Assembly: GCA_964242925.1 (NCBI GenBank)
Contig: CAXTBW010000005.1
Location: 4,741-68,740 of the forward strand
DNA length: 64,000 nt
Origin: LMUY01 sp964242925
GTDB lineage: Bacteria > Pseudomonadota > Alphaproteobacteria > Acetobacterales > Acetobacteraceae
Reading direction: 5' to 3'
A program made the translations under genes and the position numbers. The notes under the pieces were generated by a model, which searched no databases, had not been told where the DNA came from, and saw only the letters and a list, made by a program, of their open reading frames with translations. Each line of letters opens with the position of its first letter. Positions within the stretch are counted from its first letter, which is position 1. Of this stretch, positions 17,162 through 26,049 are shown in pieces.

Positions 17162-17857
17162 ATGTCTGAGACGATGGAGGCCGCCCCGACCGCCCATGTC
17201 GCCGCCGATGCGGAGCGGGTGCTGGACGCGATGCAGGCCGGCGGCGTGGCCATCCTGCCGCTTGACGTTGCGTACGCCGTGATCGGCACGACGCCGCAAG
17301 CCATCCGCGCCATCTTCGCCGCCAAGAACCGCAGCTACGAGAAGCCGTCCGGCCTGTTCGGCACGGCGGAGTTGTCGAATGCGCTGCACGTGCTGCCCGC
17401 CGAACACCACGCGATCGCCCCGGTGATCGTGCGCGACTACGGCCTGCCGTTCTCGATCGTGGCGCCGTTCCGGGCCGACCACCCGATGCTGCGCAACGTG
17501 GACCCGTTCGTGCTGGAGAACTCGACCAAGGCCGGCACGCTGGACATGCTGATCAACGCCGGGCCCTGGCATGACGCGGTGGCCGCGCTGGCCCTGTCGC
17601 GCGGCGTGGCCGTGTTCGGCTCGTCGGCCAACCGTTCGCTGAGCGGCAGCAAGTACGAGTTCGCGGACATCGAACCGGAGATCCATGCGGCGGCATCGAT
17701 CGCGGTGGATGGCGGCCGGGCGAAGTACGCCAACACGGAGGGCCTGTCCTCCACCATCATCGATTTCCGCGACTTCCACTTCGTTCGCCGCGGCGTGGAG
17801 TGGCGTCGTTTGGCGGACATATTTCAGGATCGCTTCGGCATCACGGTTAGCGGCTAG
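17162..17857 (+). CDS. YrdC/Sua5-like protein
   Basis: A 231-residue protein of the YrdC fold. Seen: VAILPLDVAYAVIG near residue 28 (the PTET-type strand), AAKNRSYEKPSGLFG near residue 52 (the KxR nucleotide-binding segment), and VAVFGSSANRSLSG near residue 157 (the conserved SAN motif). True TsaC/Sua5 proteins make threonylcarbamoyl-AMP for the t6A tRNA modification. This copy diverges at several conserved positions and sits among transport and CoA-metabolism genes, so it may be a paralogue with another carbamoyl- or acyl-adenylate-related role. GAGAGG precedes the ATG. Confidence 0.75.
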   Translation: MSETMEAAPTAHVAADAERVLDAMQAGGVAILPLDVAYAVIGTTPQAIRAIFAAKNRSYEKPSGLFGTAELSNALHVLPAEHHAIAPVIVRDYGLPFSIVAPFRADHPMLRNVDPFVLENSTKAGTLDMLINAGPWHDAVAALALSRGVAVFGSSANRSLSGSKYEFADIEPEIHAAASIAVDGGRAKYANTEGLSSTIIDFRDFHFVRRGVEWRRLADIFQDRFGITVSG

Positions 17858-17872
17858 CAAGGGACAACGATC

Positions 17873-19246
17873 ATGGTGAATGCGGGCGCCCGCCTGGACC
17901 GGCTGCCGGTTTCGCGGTTCCACTACGGACTGGTGAGCCTGATCGGCGCGGGGATGTTCCTCGACGCGTTCGACATCTATCTTCAGGGCGGCGTGCTGGC
18001 CGCGCTGGTGGCCAGCGGCTGGTCGACTTCGGCGATGAACGCGAACTTCATCTCTATCACCTTTGCCGGCATGGTGATCGGCGCCGCGCTGGCCGGCGTG
18101 TTCGGCGACCGCTTCGGCCGGCGCTCCGCCTACCAGGTCAACCTGCTCGTCTTCGGCCTGGCCTCGCTCGCCGGCGCTGCGGCGCCCACCATGGGATGGC
18201 TGATCGCGGCCCGCTTCGTCATGGGCATCGGGCTGGGGGCGGAGATCGTGGTCGGCTACGTGACCATCAGCGAGTTCGTGCCGCCGCTCAGCCGTGGGCG
18301 CTGGGGAACCGGGCTGGCGGTCGTCACCAACTCGTCGCTGTTCGTCTCGGCGCTGGTCGCCCGGGTGGTGATCCCGGATTTCGGCTGGCGCTGGATGTTC
18401 GTCATCGTCGGCGTGGGCGCCCTGTTCGTCTTCGTGCTGCGGCGCAAGATGCCGGAGTCGCCGCGCTGGCTGGAGAGCAAGGGCCGCCTGGCGGAAGCCG
18501 AGGCGGCGATGCGGGACATCGAGCGCCAGGTTGCGCCGGACGGCAATTTGCCGCCGATCCGGGTCGTGCCCACGACGCCGCCGCGCCATGGTTCACTGAA
18601 GGACCTGTTTGCGGCCGGCATGCTGATGCGCACGGTGATCGGCAGCGTCGTGATGATCGCGCTCAACACGGCGACGTACGGCTTCATCGCGTTCATGCCC
18701 AGCTTCATGATCAAGCAGGGACTGAGCATCGTCACCTCGCTCAACTACACCACGCTGATGATGTTCGGCGGCCCGGTCGGCGCGCTGGTCGGCTACCTGC
18801 TGGCGGACCGCTGGGGGCGCAAACGCACCATGGTGACGTTCTCCCTGTTGGTGATCGTCTTCGGCGCGGCCTATCCGCAGATGACCGAGCCGTGGCTGAT
18901 CACCCTGGCCGGCTTCCTGCTGGTGGCGGCGGTCTACGTGGTGGTGGCGATCGGCTACGCGCTGTATGTGCCGGAGCTGTTCCCGACGGAGATCCGCATG
19001 CGCGGCGCCGGGTTCTGCAACGCCTCCGGACGCATGATGACGATCCTCACGCCGCAGCTGATCGTGCCGTTGTTCGCCACCACGGGAGTGACGGGGGTGG
19101 TCGCGCTGGTGGGCGGCCTGATGCTGCTGATGGCCGTGCTGGTCGGCCTGTTCGGCGTCGAGTCGCGGGCCAAGCCGCTCGAGGCGCTGACGCCCTGGGC
19201 GGAGGGCGAGGAGGCGTCCGGCGCGCTGCGTACGCCCGCCGAGTAG
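17873..19246 (+). CDS. MFS transporter, sugar/metabolite:H+ symporter type
   Basis: A 457-residue major facilitator with twelve predicted membrane segments. Seen: GMFLDAFDIYLQGG in helix 1, GVFGDRFGRRSAYQ in loop 2-3, GIGLGAEIVVGYVTISEF in helix 4, PESPRWLESKGR after helix 6 and ADRWGRKRT in loop 8-9. This layout is the sugar-porter/aromatic-acid symporter branch; related proteins carry organic acids. It starts 15 bases after the YrdC-like gene and is followed closely by the MaoC, dehydrogenase and CoA-transferase genes, so it may import the substrate of that pathway. Confidence 0.9.
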   Translation: MVNAGARLDRLPVSRFHYGLVSLIGAGMFLDAFDIYLQGGVLAALVASGWSTSAMNANFISITFAGMVIGAALAGVFGDRFGRRSAYQVNLLVFGLASLAGAAAPTMGWLIAARFVMGIGLGAEIVVGYVTISEFVPPLSRGRWGTGLAVVTNSSLFVSALVARVVIPDFGWRWMFVIVGVGALFVFVLRRKMPESPRWLESKGRLAEAEAAMRDIERQVAPDGNLPPIRVVPTTPPRHGSLKDLFAAGMLMRTVIGSVVMIALNTATYGFIAFMPSFMIKQGLSIVTSLNYTTLMMFGGPVGALVGYLLADRWGRKRTMVTFSLLVIVFGAAYPQMTEPWLITLAGFLLVAAVYVVVAIGYALYVPELFPTEIRMRGAGFCNASGRMMTILTPQLIVPLFATTGVTGVVALVGGLMLLMAVLVGLFGVESRAKPLEALTPWAEGEEASGALRTPAE

Positions 19247-19279
19247 CCGTTGCGCAACAAGGATAGGCGGGAGACCCGG

Positions 19280-19774
19280 GTGGACCCTATAACCGCGGCG
19301 GCAGGCCGGCACGGCCGCTATCTGGAGGATTTCGCGGTTGGCGACGTCTTCCGGCACTGGCCGGGCCGCACCATCACCGAGGCCGACAACATCAACTTCA
19401 GCCTGATGACGATGAACCGCCATCCGCTGCACTGCGACGCCAACTTCGCCGCGCGGTCCGAGTTCGGCAAGCCGTTGGTCAACAGCGCGCTCACCCTGGC
19501 GATCGTGGTGGGGATGACGGTGGACGACGTGAGCCTGAACGCCATCGCCAACCTCGGGTGGAAAGACATCAAGCTCACCGCCCCCGTGTTCCCCGGCGAC
19601 ACCATCTACGCCTGGTCCGAGGTGCTGGCGGTGCGCGAGAGCCGCTCCCGCCCGAGCCAGGGCATCGTGACGACGCGGACGGAGGGGCTGAAGGCGGACG
19701 GGACGGTGTTCCTCGCCTTCGAACGCATGAGCCTGATCGCGAAACGGCCGGACCACGTAGGAGCCGCCTCATGA
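19280..19774 (+). CDS. MaoC-family (R)-specific hydratase with altered catalytic dyad
   Basis: A 164-residue hot-dog-fold hydratase. The family signature region reads MTMNRHPLHCD near residue 45, where the usual catalytic Asp and following Asn are replaced by Asn and His while PLH is kept; this variant is characteristic of mesaconyl/itaconyl-type MaoC proteins. GTG at 19280 is chosen because GGCGGGAG lies 7 bases before it; a TTG at 19250 would add ten residues. The stop overlaps the next start as ATGA. Likely reaction: hydration of a branched or C4/C5 dicarboxylyl enoyl-CoA, inferred from subfamily and neighbours. Confidence 0.85.
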   Translation: MDPITAAAGRHGRYLEDFAVGDVFRHWPGRTITEADNINFSLMTMNRHPLHCDANFAARSEFGKPLVNSALTLAIVVGMTVDDVSLNAIANLGWKDIKLTAPVFPGDTIYAWSEVLAVRESRSRPSQGIVTTRTEGLKADGTVFLAFERMSLIAKRPDHVGAAS

Positions 19775-20946
19775 ACGTCATCACTCCGATCGACCTGGCC
19801 GGCGAGGAGGAGCAGGACCGGCTGGTGCTCGACTCGGTCGATCGCTTCCTGGAGCGACACGTCCGCCCGGTCGCCATGCAGCTGGAGGCGGACGACGAGT
19901 ACCCGGCCGACATCGTCGAGCGCATGAAGGAGATGGGGCTGTTCGGCGCGGTGATCCCATCCGAATACGGGGGGCTGGGACTGCGGCCGTCCACCTACGT
20001 CAAGATCATCGAGCGCATCGCGACGGTGTGGATGTCGGTGTCGGGGATCATCAACTCGCACCTCATCATGGCGCGCATCGTGGACCGCATGGGGACGTCG
20101 GCGCAGAAGCAGGCGTTCCTGCCGCGCTTCGCCACCGGGGAGCTGCGCGGCGGTCTGGCGCTGACCGAGCCGGATGCGGGCACCGATCTGCAGGCGATCC
20201 GCATGATCGCCCGCCGCGACGGCGACGACTATGTGGTGAACGGGACCAAGACCTGGATCAGCAACGGCATCGAGGGCAGCGTCTTCGCCCTGCTGGTCAA
20301 GACCGACCCGGCCGCCGAGCCGCGGCACAAGGGCATGAGCATGTTCCTGGCCGAGAAAGGGCCCGGTTTCAGCGTCGGGCGGCGGCTGCACAAGCTCGGC
20401 TACAAGGGCATCGACAGCGCGGAGCTGGTGTTCGAGGATTTTCGCATTCCCGCCGACCGGCTGATCGGCGGCGTGGAGGGGCGCGGCATGGTGTGCGCGA
20501 TCGCCGGGCTGGAGCTGGGCCGCATCAACGTCGCGGCGCGCGGCGTGGGCGTGGCGCAGGCGGCGCTGAACGAGGCGGTGCGCTACAGCCAGCAGCGCAA
20601 GACGTTCGGCAAGCCAATCTGCGAGCACCAGGCCATCGCGCTGAAGCTGGGCGACATGGCCACCCGCACGACAGCCGCCCGCATGCTGACCGACGCCGCC
20701 GCCCGCGCGCTGGATCGCGGCGACCGCAGCGACTACGAGGCGGGGATGGCCAAGCTGTTCGCCACCGAGGCGGCGATGGAGAACGCCGCCGAGGCGATGC
20801 GCATCTTCGGCGGCTACGGCTACAGCAAGGAGTTCCTAGTCGAACGGCTGTACCGCGACGCGCCGCTGCTGGTGATCGGCGAGGGCACCAACGAGATGCA
20901 GCGCCTGCTGATCGCCAAGCGTCTGATCGAGCGCAACCCGGCGTGA
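19771..20946 (+). CDS. Acyl-CoA dehydrogenase family protein
   Basis: A 391-residue FAD-dependent acyl-CoA dehydrogenase. Seen: LFGAVIPSEYGGLGL near residue 50, GGLALTEPDAGTDLQ near residue 130, GTKTWISNG, RKTFGKPICEHQAI near residue 275 and FGGYGYSKEFLVERLYRD near residue 350, followed by GEGTNEMQ, which carries the catalytic glutamate. It would introduce a 2,3-double bond into an acyl-CoA and hand electrons to ETF. ATGA overlaps with MaoC upstream and a GTGA overlap with the CoA transferase downstream make a tight three-gene operon. Confidence 0.92.
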   Translation: MNVITPIDLAGEEEQDRLVLDSVDRFLERHVRPVAMQLEADDEYPADIVERMKEMGLFGAVIPSEYGGLGLRPSTYVKIIERIATVWMSVSGIINSHLIMARIVDRMGTSAQKQAFLPRFATGELRGGLALTEPDAGTDLQAIRMIARRDGDDYVVNGTKTWISNGIEGSVFALLVKTDPAAEPRHKGMSMFLAEKGPGFSVGRRLHKLGYKGIDSAELVFEDFRIPADRLIGGVEGRGMVCAIAGLELGRINVAARGVGVAQAALNEAVRYSQQRKTFGKPICEHQAIALKLGDMATRTTAARMLTDAAARALDRGDRSDYEAGMAKLFATEAAMENAAEAMRIFGGYGYSKEFLVERLYRDAPLLVIGEGTNEMQRLLIAKRLIERNPA

Positions 20947-22136
20947 GCCTGCCGCTTGATGGCGTGACTGTCATCGCGGTGGAGCAGTACGGCGCCGGGC
21001 CGTTCGGCTCGATGTTCCTGGCCGACCTCGGCGCCGAGGTGATCAAGATCGAGAACCCGGCGGAGGGCGGCGACGTCAGCCGGCAGGTCGGGCCCTACGC
21101 GTTCGGCCCCGGCGATACGCATTTCTACCAGTCGTTCAACCGCAACAAGCGGTCGGTCACGCTCAACATCAAGACGCCGGAGGGCAAGCGCCTGCTGCAC
21201 GCGCTGATCCGCGACGCGGACGCCGTGCTCGACAACTTACGTGGCGACCTGCCGGAGAAGTTAGGCCTCACCTACGCCGCGCTGGCGGAGATCAACCCGG
21301 CGATCGTCTGCGCTCACCTGTCCGCCTACGGCCGCGAGGGCCCGCGCCGCAGCTGGCCCGGGTACGACTACCTGATGCAGGCAGAGGCTGGCTACCTGAG
21401 CGTGACCGGCGAGCCGGATGGGCCGCCGAGTCGGATGGGCCTGTCGATCGTGGACATGATGACCGGGCTGACCGCCGCCTTCTCACTGGTGTCCGGCGTG
21501 CTGGGCGCGCGGCAGACCGGGCGCGGCATGGATGTCGACGTGAGCCTGTTCGACACGGCGCTGCAGAATTTGAATTACCTGGCGACGTGGTTCCTCAACG
21601 CCGGGCGCCTGCAGGGACGCGAGCCGCGTTCGGCGCATCCGTCGCTGACGCCGTCGCAGCTGTACCGCACGCGGGACGGCTGGATTTTCCTGATGTGCAA
21701 CAAGGACAAGTTCTGGCCCGTGCTGGCGGAGAAGGTAGGCCGTCCCGAATGGGCGACAGACGAACGCTACGCGACGTTCAAGGCGAGGTTGGCGAACCGC
21801 GAGGCGCTTACCGCGGAGCTGGACTCGGTGTTGGCGCATCGTGATACGGACGAATGGCTGACGCTGTTCGGCGGCGCCGTTCCTGCCGCGCCGGTGTACG
21901 ACGTGGCGCAAGCGCTGAGCAGCGATTTCGTGCGCGACACGGGACGGCTGGCTAATTACGAGCGGGCGGAGGGCGGCGCGCCGGTCGCAATGTTGGCGGG
22001 CGCGATCCGGGTGGACGGCCGCACGACGCCCGCCCGGGCCGCGCCGGCGCTGGGCGCGGACAATGCGGATGTGCTTGGACGGGTAGGCGTGGCGGCCGGA
22101 GACCTCGCCGGATTGCGAGAGCGTGGTGTGCTATGA
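20943..22136 (+). CDS. CaiB/BaiF (family III) CoA transferase
   Basis: A 397-residue family III CoA transferase. Seen: LPLDGVTVIAVEQYGAGPFGS at the N-terminus, FNRNKRSVTLNIKTPEG near residue 65, and RMGLSIVDMMTG near residue 165, whose Asp is the expected nucleophile. The start is GTG, overlapping the previous stop (GTGA). Together with MaoC and the dehydrogenase it forms an acid-activation, oxidation and hydration set. It ends 28 bases from a convergent binding-protein gene. It is a different subgroup from the copy at 2604, with little similarity outside the family motifs. Confidence 0.9.
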   Translation: MSLPLDGVTVIAVEQYGAGPFGSMFLADLGAEVIKIENPAEGGDVSRQVGPYAFGPGDTHFYQSFNRNKRSVTLNIKTPEGKRLLHALIRDADAVLDNLRGDLPEKLGLTYAALAEINPAIVCAHLSAYGREGPRRSWPGYDYLMQAEAGYLSVTGEPDGPPSRMGLSIVDMMTGLTAAFSLVSGVLGARQTGRGMDVDVSLFDTALQNLNYLATWFLNAGRLQGREPRSAHPSLTPSQLYRTRDGWIFLMCNKDKFWPVLAEKVGRPEWATDERYATFKARLANREALTAELDSVLAHRDTDEWLTLFGGAVPAAPVYDVAQALSSDFVRDTGRLANYERAEGGAPVAMLAGAIRVDGRTTPARAAPALGADNADVLGRVGVAAGDLAGLRERGVL

Positions 22137-22164
22137 CGTTCTCCGTCTCCCAGAAGGGGGGCTT

Positions 22165-23739
22165 TCAGGCACGGCGGATGTTCCAGAATAGCGGCATCCC
22201 TGTCAGCCCGCCACTCAGCGTCCTGCTCTGCACGGTTGGCTGGATGAACTCGCCCAGCGGCAGGAACGGCACGTCCACAAACGCCTCCTGCTGGATGTCC
22301 GCCGCGATCGCGCGTTGCGCGGCCAGGTCGGGCGCGGCGAGCCAGGCGGTGCGCAGGCGTTCCAGTTCCGGGGCGTCGGGCCAGCCGAACCAGGCGTTCT
22401 GGCCGTTGCCGCGCAGCGCCAGATTGCTCGCGGGGCTCGACATGTCGGCGCCGGTGAGCGTCGTGACGAACACGCTCCAGCCGCCCTGGTCCACCGGCGC
22501 CTTGCTTGCGCGGCGCTGGATGACCGAGCCCCAATCCGTCGCCTGCAGCTCCACGTTCAGCCCGCAGCGCTTGAAAAGATCGGCTGCCACGTTGCACAGC
22601 GCGTCAATGCGCGGGTAGTCGCTGGGCGTCATCACCACGACGCGCTCGCCCTTGTAGCCGGCCTGCTCGATCGCGCGCCGCGCCCCCGCCACGTCGCGCG
22701 GCGACGACAGCGCCTGCAGCCCGGCGTCGCTCGCCATCGGCGTGCCCGGCGCGAAGTAGCCGATGCCGGTGCGCGACGCGTCCGGCGCATCGCCCACCAC
22801 CGCCGACATGAAATCCGCCTGGTCCAGCGCCGACAACACGGCGCGGCGGATCGCCGGGTTGTCGAACGGCGGGTGCAGCTGGTTCATCCGCAGCAGCCCG
22901 ATGTTGCCGGTGACCTCCACCACCGAGAGCGCCAAGTCCGGCGACCGCCGCAGCACGGGGAGCAGGTCGAAGATCGGCTGCTCCCACCAATCCGCCTCGC
23001 CGCGCTGCATGGCCGCGACGGCGGTGGCGCCGTCCGGTATGACGTTCCAGTGCACCCGGTCGAAATGCGCGACCTTCGGCCCGGCGGTCCAGTCCGGCGT
23101 GCCGTCCTCGCGCGGCCGGTAGCCCTCGAACCGCGCATAGGCCACGCGCGCGCCCACCACCCGCTCGTCCGGCAGGAAGCGGAACGGGCCAGAGCCGACC
23201 ATCTCGGTGACCTGCTTGAACGGGTCGGTGGCGGCCAGCCGCTCCGGCATGATGGGCAGCATGTTGATGCCGATCTTGCCCAGCGCCTCCGGCAGGACCG
23301 GGAACGGCGCCTTCAGCCGGAACTGGATGGTGCGGTCGTCCGGCGCCGACAGCTCGTCGGTCATCAGCATCAGCGTCTGCCCGAACGCGTCCCGCCTGGC
23401 CCAGCGCCTGATGCTGGCCACGCAATCCCGCGCCAGCACGGGCGTGCCGTCGTGGAACGCCAAGCCGTCGCGCAGGCTGAGCCGCCAGAGTTTGCCGTCC
23501 TGTTCGACGGTATGCCCGGCCACCATCTGCGGCTGCACGCGGTAGGCGCTGTCCTGGCCGTACAGCGTGTCGAACACCAGGTAGCCGTGGTTGCGCGTGA
23601 CGTAGACGGAGGTCCACACCGGATCGAGCGCGGTCAGGTCGGCTTGCGGGATGAACCGCAGCACGCGCTCCGGTTCGGCGCGCACCAGGCTGGGCATGGC
23701 GAGCAACGTCGCTCCGGTGAGCAGGGCCCGCCTTTTCAC
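22165..23739 (-). CDS. ABC transporter substrate-binding protein, family 5 (peptide/nickel type), orphan
   Basis: A 524-residue extracytoplasmic solute-binding protein. The N-terminus MKRRALLTGATLLAMPSLV has a twin-arginine-like start and ends before a likely cleavage at VRA-EP. Mature features: RFIPQADLTALDPVW, LRDGLAFHDGTPVLARDCVAS near residue 95 (family 5 signature) and VGSGPFRFLPDERV. These proteins bind oligopeptides, opines, glycosides or nickel. No permease or ATPase of the Dpp/Opp class is nearby. It resembles the protein at 32115, so the two are paralogues. Start is GTG, ten bases after the acyl-CoA dehydrogenase stop. Confidence 0.88.
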   Translation of the reverse strand: MKRRALLTGATLLAMPSLVRAEPERVLRFIPQADLTALDPVWTSVYVTRNHGYLVFDTLYGQDSAYRVQPQMVAGHTVEQDGKLWRLSLRDGLAFHDGTPVLARDCVASIRRWARRDAFGQTLMLMTDELSAPDDRTIQFRLKAPFPVLPEALGKIGINMLPIMPERLAATDPFKQVTEMVGSGPFRFLPDERVVGARVAYARFEGYRPREDGTPDWTAGPKVAHFDRVHWNVIPDGATAVAAMQRGEADWWEQPIFDLLPVLRRSPDLALSVVEVTGNIGLLRMNQLHPPFDNPAIRRAVLSALDQADFMSAVVGDAPDASRTGIGYFAPGTPMASDAGLQALSSPRDVAGARRAIEQAGYKGERVVVMTPSDYPRIDALCNVAADLFKRCGLNVELQATDWGSVIQRRASKAPVDQGGWSVFVTTLTGADMSSPASNLALRGNGQNAWFGWPDAPELERLRTAWLAAPDLAAQRAIAADIQQEAFVDVPFLPLGEFIQPTVQSRTLSGGLTGMPLFWNIRRA

Positions 23740-23749
23740 AAGCGTCGCC

Positions 23750-24904
23750 TCATGAGGGTGCTCCTAAGCCGTAGCGGGCCGCCAGCGCCGCTCCGACGCG
23801 TTCGTTCTGGATCTCCGTCGTTCCGTCGACATAGGCGGCGATGCGCGCGCTGGTCAGGTGGCGGCCCAGCGGGTGCGACGTGCGCAGCCCTTCGGCGCCC
23901 ATCGCCTGCATGCACGCGGCGACGGCGCGGGTCGCCATCTCGGCCGCGAACTTCTTCGCCATCGCGGCCTCCACTTGCGCGTCGCCGCCGGCCGCGTAGA
24001 TGTCGGCGGCGCGCGCGACCAGCAGACGGGCGGCCTCCAGCTTGGTCGCCACGTCCACCAGTTGCCAGCGCAGCCCCTGGTGCCCGATCAAGGGCCGGCC
24101 GAAGCTGTGCCGCGTCCCCGCATGGCGCACCGCCAGCCGCAGCGCGCTATCCACCGACGCGCAGATCATCGCCGCCACGTGCACCCGGGCCCCAGTAATC
24201 CCAACCAGCGCGCGCTTGAACGCCTGGCCCGGCGGCGCGAACAGGTCGGAGTCCGGCACGCGCACGCCGGTCAGCCGGATGCCGCAAGCGCCGATCGCAG
24301 CGCCCCCGATCAACGCCTCCGCCGGCCGCCGCTCGATGCCGGGCGCGTGCAGGTCCACGATGAAGCTGGCGATGCCGCGCAGGCCGGCGCCAGGGTCGGT
24401 CTGCGCATACATCACGAGTTGGTCGGCGATGACTCCGTTGGTGACCCACGCCTTCTCGCCGTCCAGCGCCCAGACGCCATCGACCTTCGTTGCGCGCGTT
24501 GCGATGGCGCCGAAATCGCTGCCGGCGCCCGGCTCGGACAGCGACGGCGCGCCGACGATCGCGCCGGCCATCATCGGCGCCAGATACCGCGAGACCTGGT
24601 CGGCGGATCCTTCGCGCTCCATGCGGGTGACCGCGCCCTGCATGTTGTTCAAGGCGAAGGCGCTGGGGAAACACTGCGCGGCGACCGCCTCCGCCACGAG
24701 CAGCTTGCAGTGGTAGCCGGCCCCGCCGCCGCCGCGCGCTTGCGACACCTGCAGCGCGTTCAGCCCCAGTTCGGCCCACTCGGCCACCACGGCCCGCGGC
24801 AGCGCCGCGCCGGCCGCGTCCCAGGCGGCGGCGTTCGGCGCGATCACCCGTGCGGCGAAGTCCTGCGCGCGGGCGACGAAGTCCTGTTCCAGGGCGGTCA
24901 GCAT
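23750..24904 (-). CDS. Acyl-CoA dehydrogenase family protein with Glu-to-Asp at the catalytic site
   Basis: A 384-residue acyl-CoA dehydrogenase. Seen: QVSQARGGGGAGYH, GAPSLSEPGAGSDFG near residue 120, GEKAWVTNGV and RHSFGRPLIGHQGLRWQL near residue 265. The C-terminal catalytic segment, normally YEGTxEIQ, reads YVDGTTEIQ, so the base is Asp instead of Glu. This may lower activity or shift chain-length preference. An ATG at 24940 would extend it by 12 unfamiliar residues; the shorter start gives the usual N-terminus. Transcribed with the orphan binding protein. Confidence 0.88.
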   Translation of the reverse strand: MLTALEQDFVARAQDFAARVIAPNAAAWDAAGAALPRAVVAEWAELGLNALQVSQARGGGGAGYHCKLLVAEAVAAQCFPSAFALNNMQGAVTRMEREGSADQVSRYLAPMMAGAIVGAPSLSEPGAGSDFGAIATRATKVDGVWALDGEKAWVTNGVIADQLVMYAQTDPGAGLRGIASFIVDLHAPGIERRPAEALIGGAAIGACGIRLTGVRVPDSDLFAPPGQAFKRALVGITGARVHVAAMICASVDSALRLAVRHAGTRHSFGRPLIGHQGLRWQLVDVATKLEAARLLVARAADIYAAGGDAQVEAAMAKKFAAEMATRAVAACMQAMGAEGLRTSHPLGRHLTSARIAAYVDGTTEIQNERVGAALAARYGLGAPS

Positions 24905-24976
24905 GGCGGAACGATACCGGAGTGACGCCGCCCCCACCATCCGCCATGCTTACCAGCAAGCGTCGGGGAAAGCGTC

Positions 24977-26008
24977 ATGGCGGATCATCAATTCAAGACC
25001 ACGCTGGCGGGCAGCCTGCCCAAGCCGTCGTGGCTGGCCGAGACCGGAACGCTGTGGCCGGCCTGGCGGCAGGAAGGCGCGGCGCTGGACCAGGCCAAGG
25101 CCGACGCCACGCTGCTGTGGCTAAAGGAGCAGGAGGATGCCGGCATCGACATCGTCACCGATGGCGAGCAGTCGCGGCAGCATTTCGTCCACGGCATTCT
25201 GGAGCATGTCGAAGGCATCGACTTCAACCAGAAGGTCAAGATGGGCATCCGCGACAATCGCTACGACGCGATGGTCCCCACCGTGGTGGGCGAGCTGCGC
25301 CTGCGCGGCCGGGTGCACCAGACGGAGGCGCGGCTGCTGCGCGCGCATACCGGCCGCAAGATCAAATTCACCCTGCCCGGCCCGATGACGATCATCGACA
25401 CGCTGGCCGACGCCTACTACGGCGACCGGGTGAAGATGGCGTTCGCGTTCGCCCGCCTGCTGAACCAGGAGGCGCGTGGGCTCGAGGCCGACGGCGTCGA
25501 CATCATCCAGTTCGACGAGCCGGCGTTCAACGTCTACATGGCCGAGGCGGTCGCCTGGGGCGTCGACGCGCTTCACGTCGCCATCGAGGGCCTGCGCTGC
25601 AAGACCGCCGTGCACATCTGCTACGGCTACGGCATCGAGGCGAACATCCGCTGGAAGGACGGCCTGGGTGACGAATGGCGCCAGTACGAGCAGGTGTTCC
25701 CCGCGCTCGCCGCCAGCCGGATCGACCAGGTGTCGCTGGAATGCGCCAACTCCCGCGTGCCGATGCGGCTGATGGAGCTGCTGGCCGGCAAGGACGTTAT
25801 GGTCGGCGTAATCGACGTCGCCAGCGACACGGTCGAGACGCCCGAGGCGGTGGCGGCGACCATCGGCGAGGCGCTGCGCTACGTCCCGCGGGAGCGACTG
25901 TTTCCCTGCACCAACTGCGGCATGGCGCCGATGGACCGCGCCATCGCCGCCGCCAAGCTGCGCTCGCTGGCCGCCGGCGCCCGGTTGGCGTGCGAGGCGC
26001 TGGGATAA
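24977..26008 (+). CDS. MetE C-terminal-domain-like zinc methyltransferase (core-MetE type)
   Basis: A 343-residue TIM-barrel protein matching only the catalytic half of cobalamin-independent methionine synthase (MetE is about 750 residues). Seen: TTLAGSLPKPSWL at the N-terminus, IVTDGEQSRQHF, FDEPAFNVYM, and the zinc ligands in VHICYGYG, SLECANSR and PCTNCGM (His-x-Cys, Glu, Cys). Short MetE-like proteins include methionine synthases that take methyl groups from other donors and epoxyalkane CoM transferases. It stands alone between acyl-CoA dehydrogenase genes, so a catabolic methyl- or alkyl-transfer is as likely as methionine synthesis. Confidence 0.82.
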   Translation: MADHQFKTTLAGSLPKPSWLAETGTLWPAWRQEGAALDQAKADATLLWLKEQEDAGIDIVTDGEQSRQHFVHGILEHVEGIDFNQKVKMGIRDNRYDAMVPTVVGELRLRGRVHQTEARLLRAHTGRKIKFTLPGPMTIIDTLADAYYGDRVKMAFAFARLLNQEARGLEADGVDIIQFDEPAFNVYMAEAVAWGVDALHVAIEGLRCKTAVHICYGYGIEANIRWKDGLGDEWRQYEQVFPALAASRIDQVSLECANSRVPMRLMELLAGKDVMVGVIDVASDTVETPEAVAATIGEALRYVPRERLFPCTNCGMAPMDRAIAAAKLRSLAAGARLACEALG

Positions 26009-26049
26009 TAGCGGTCCAGACCCCTAACAATCTCATTGCGCCAACCTCG

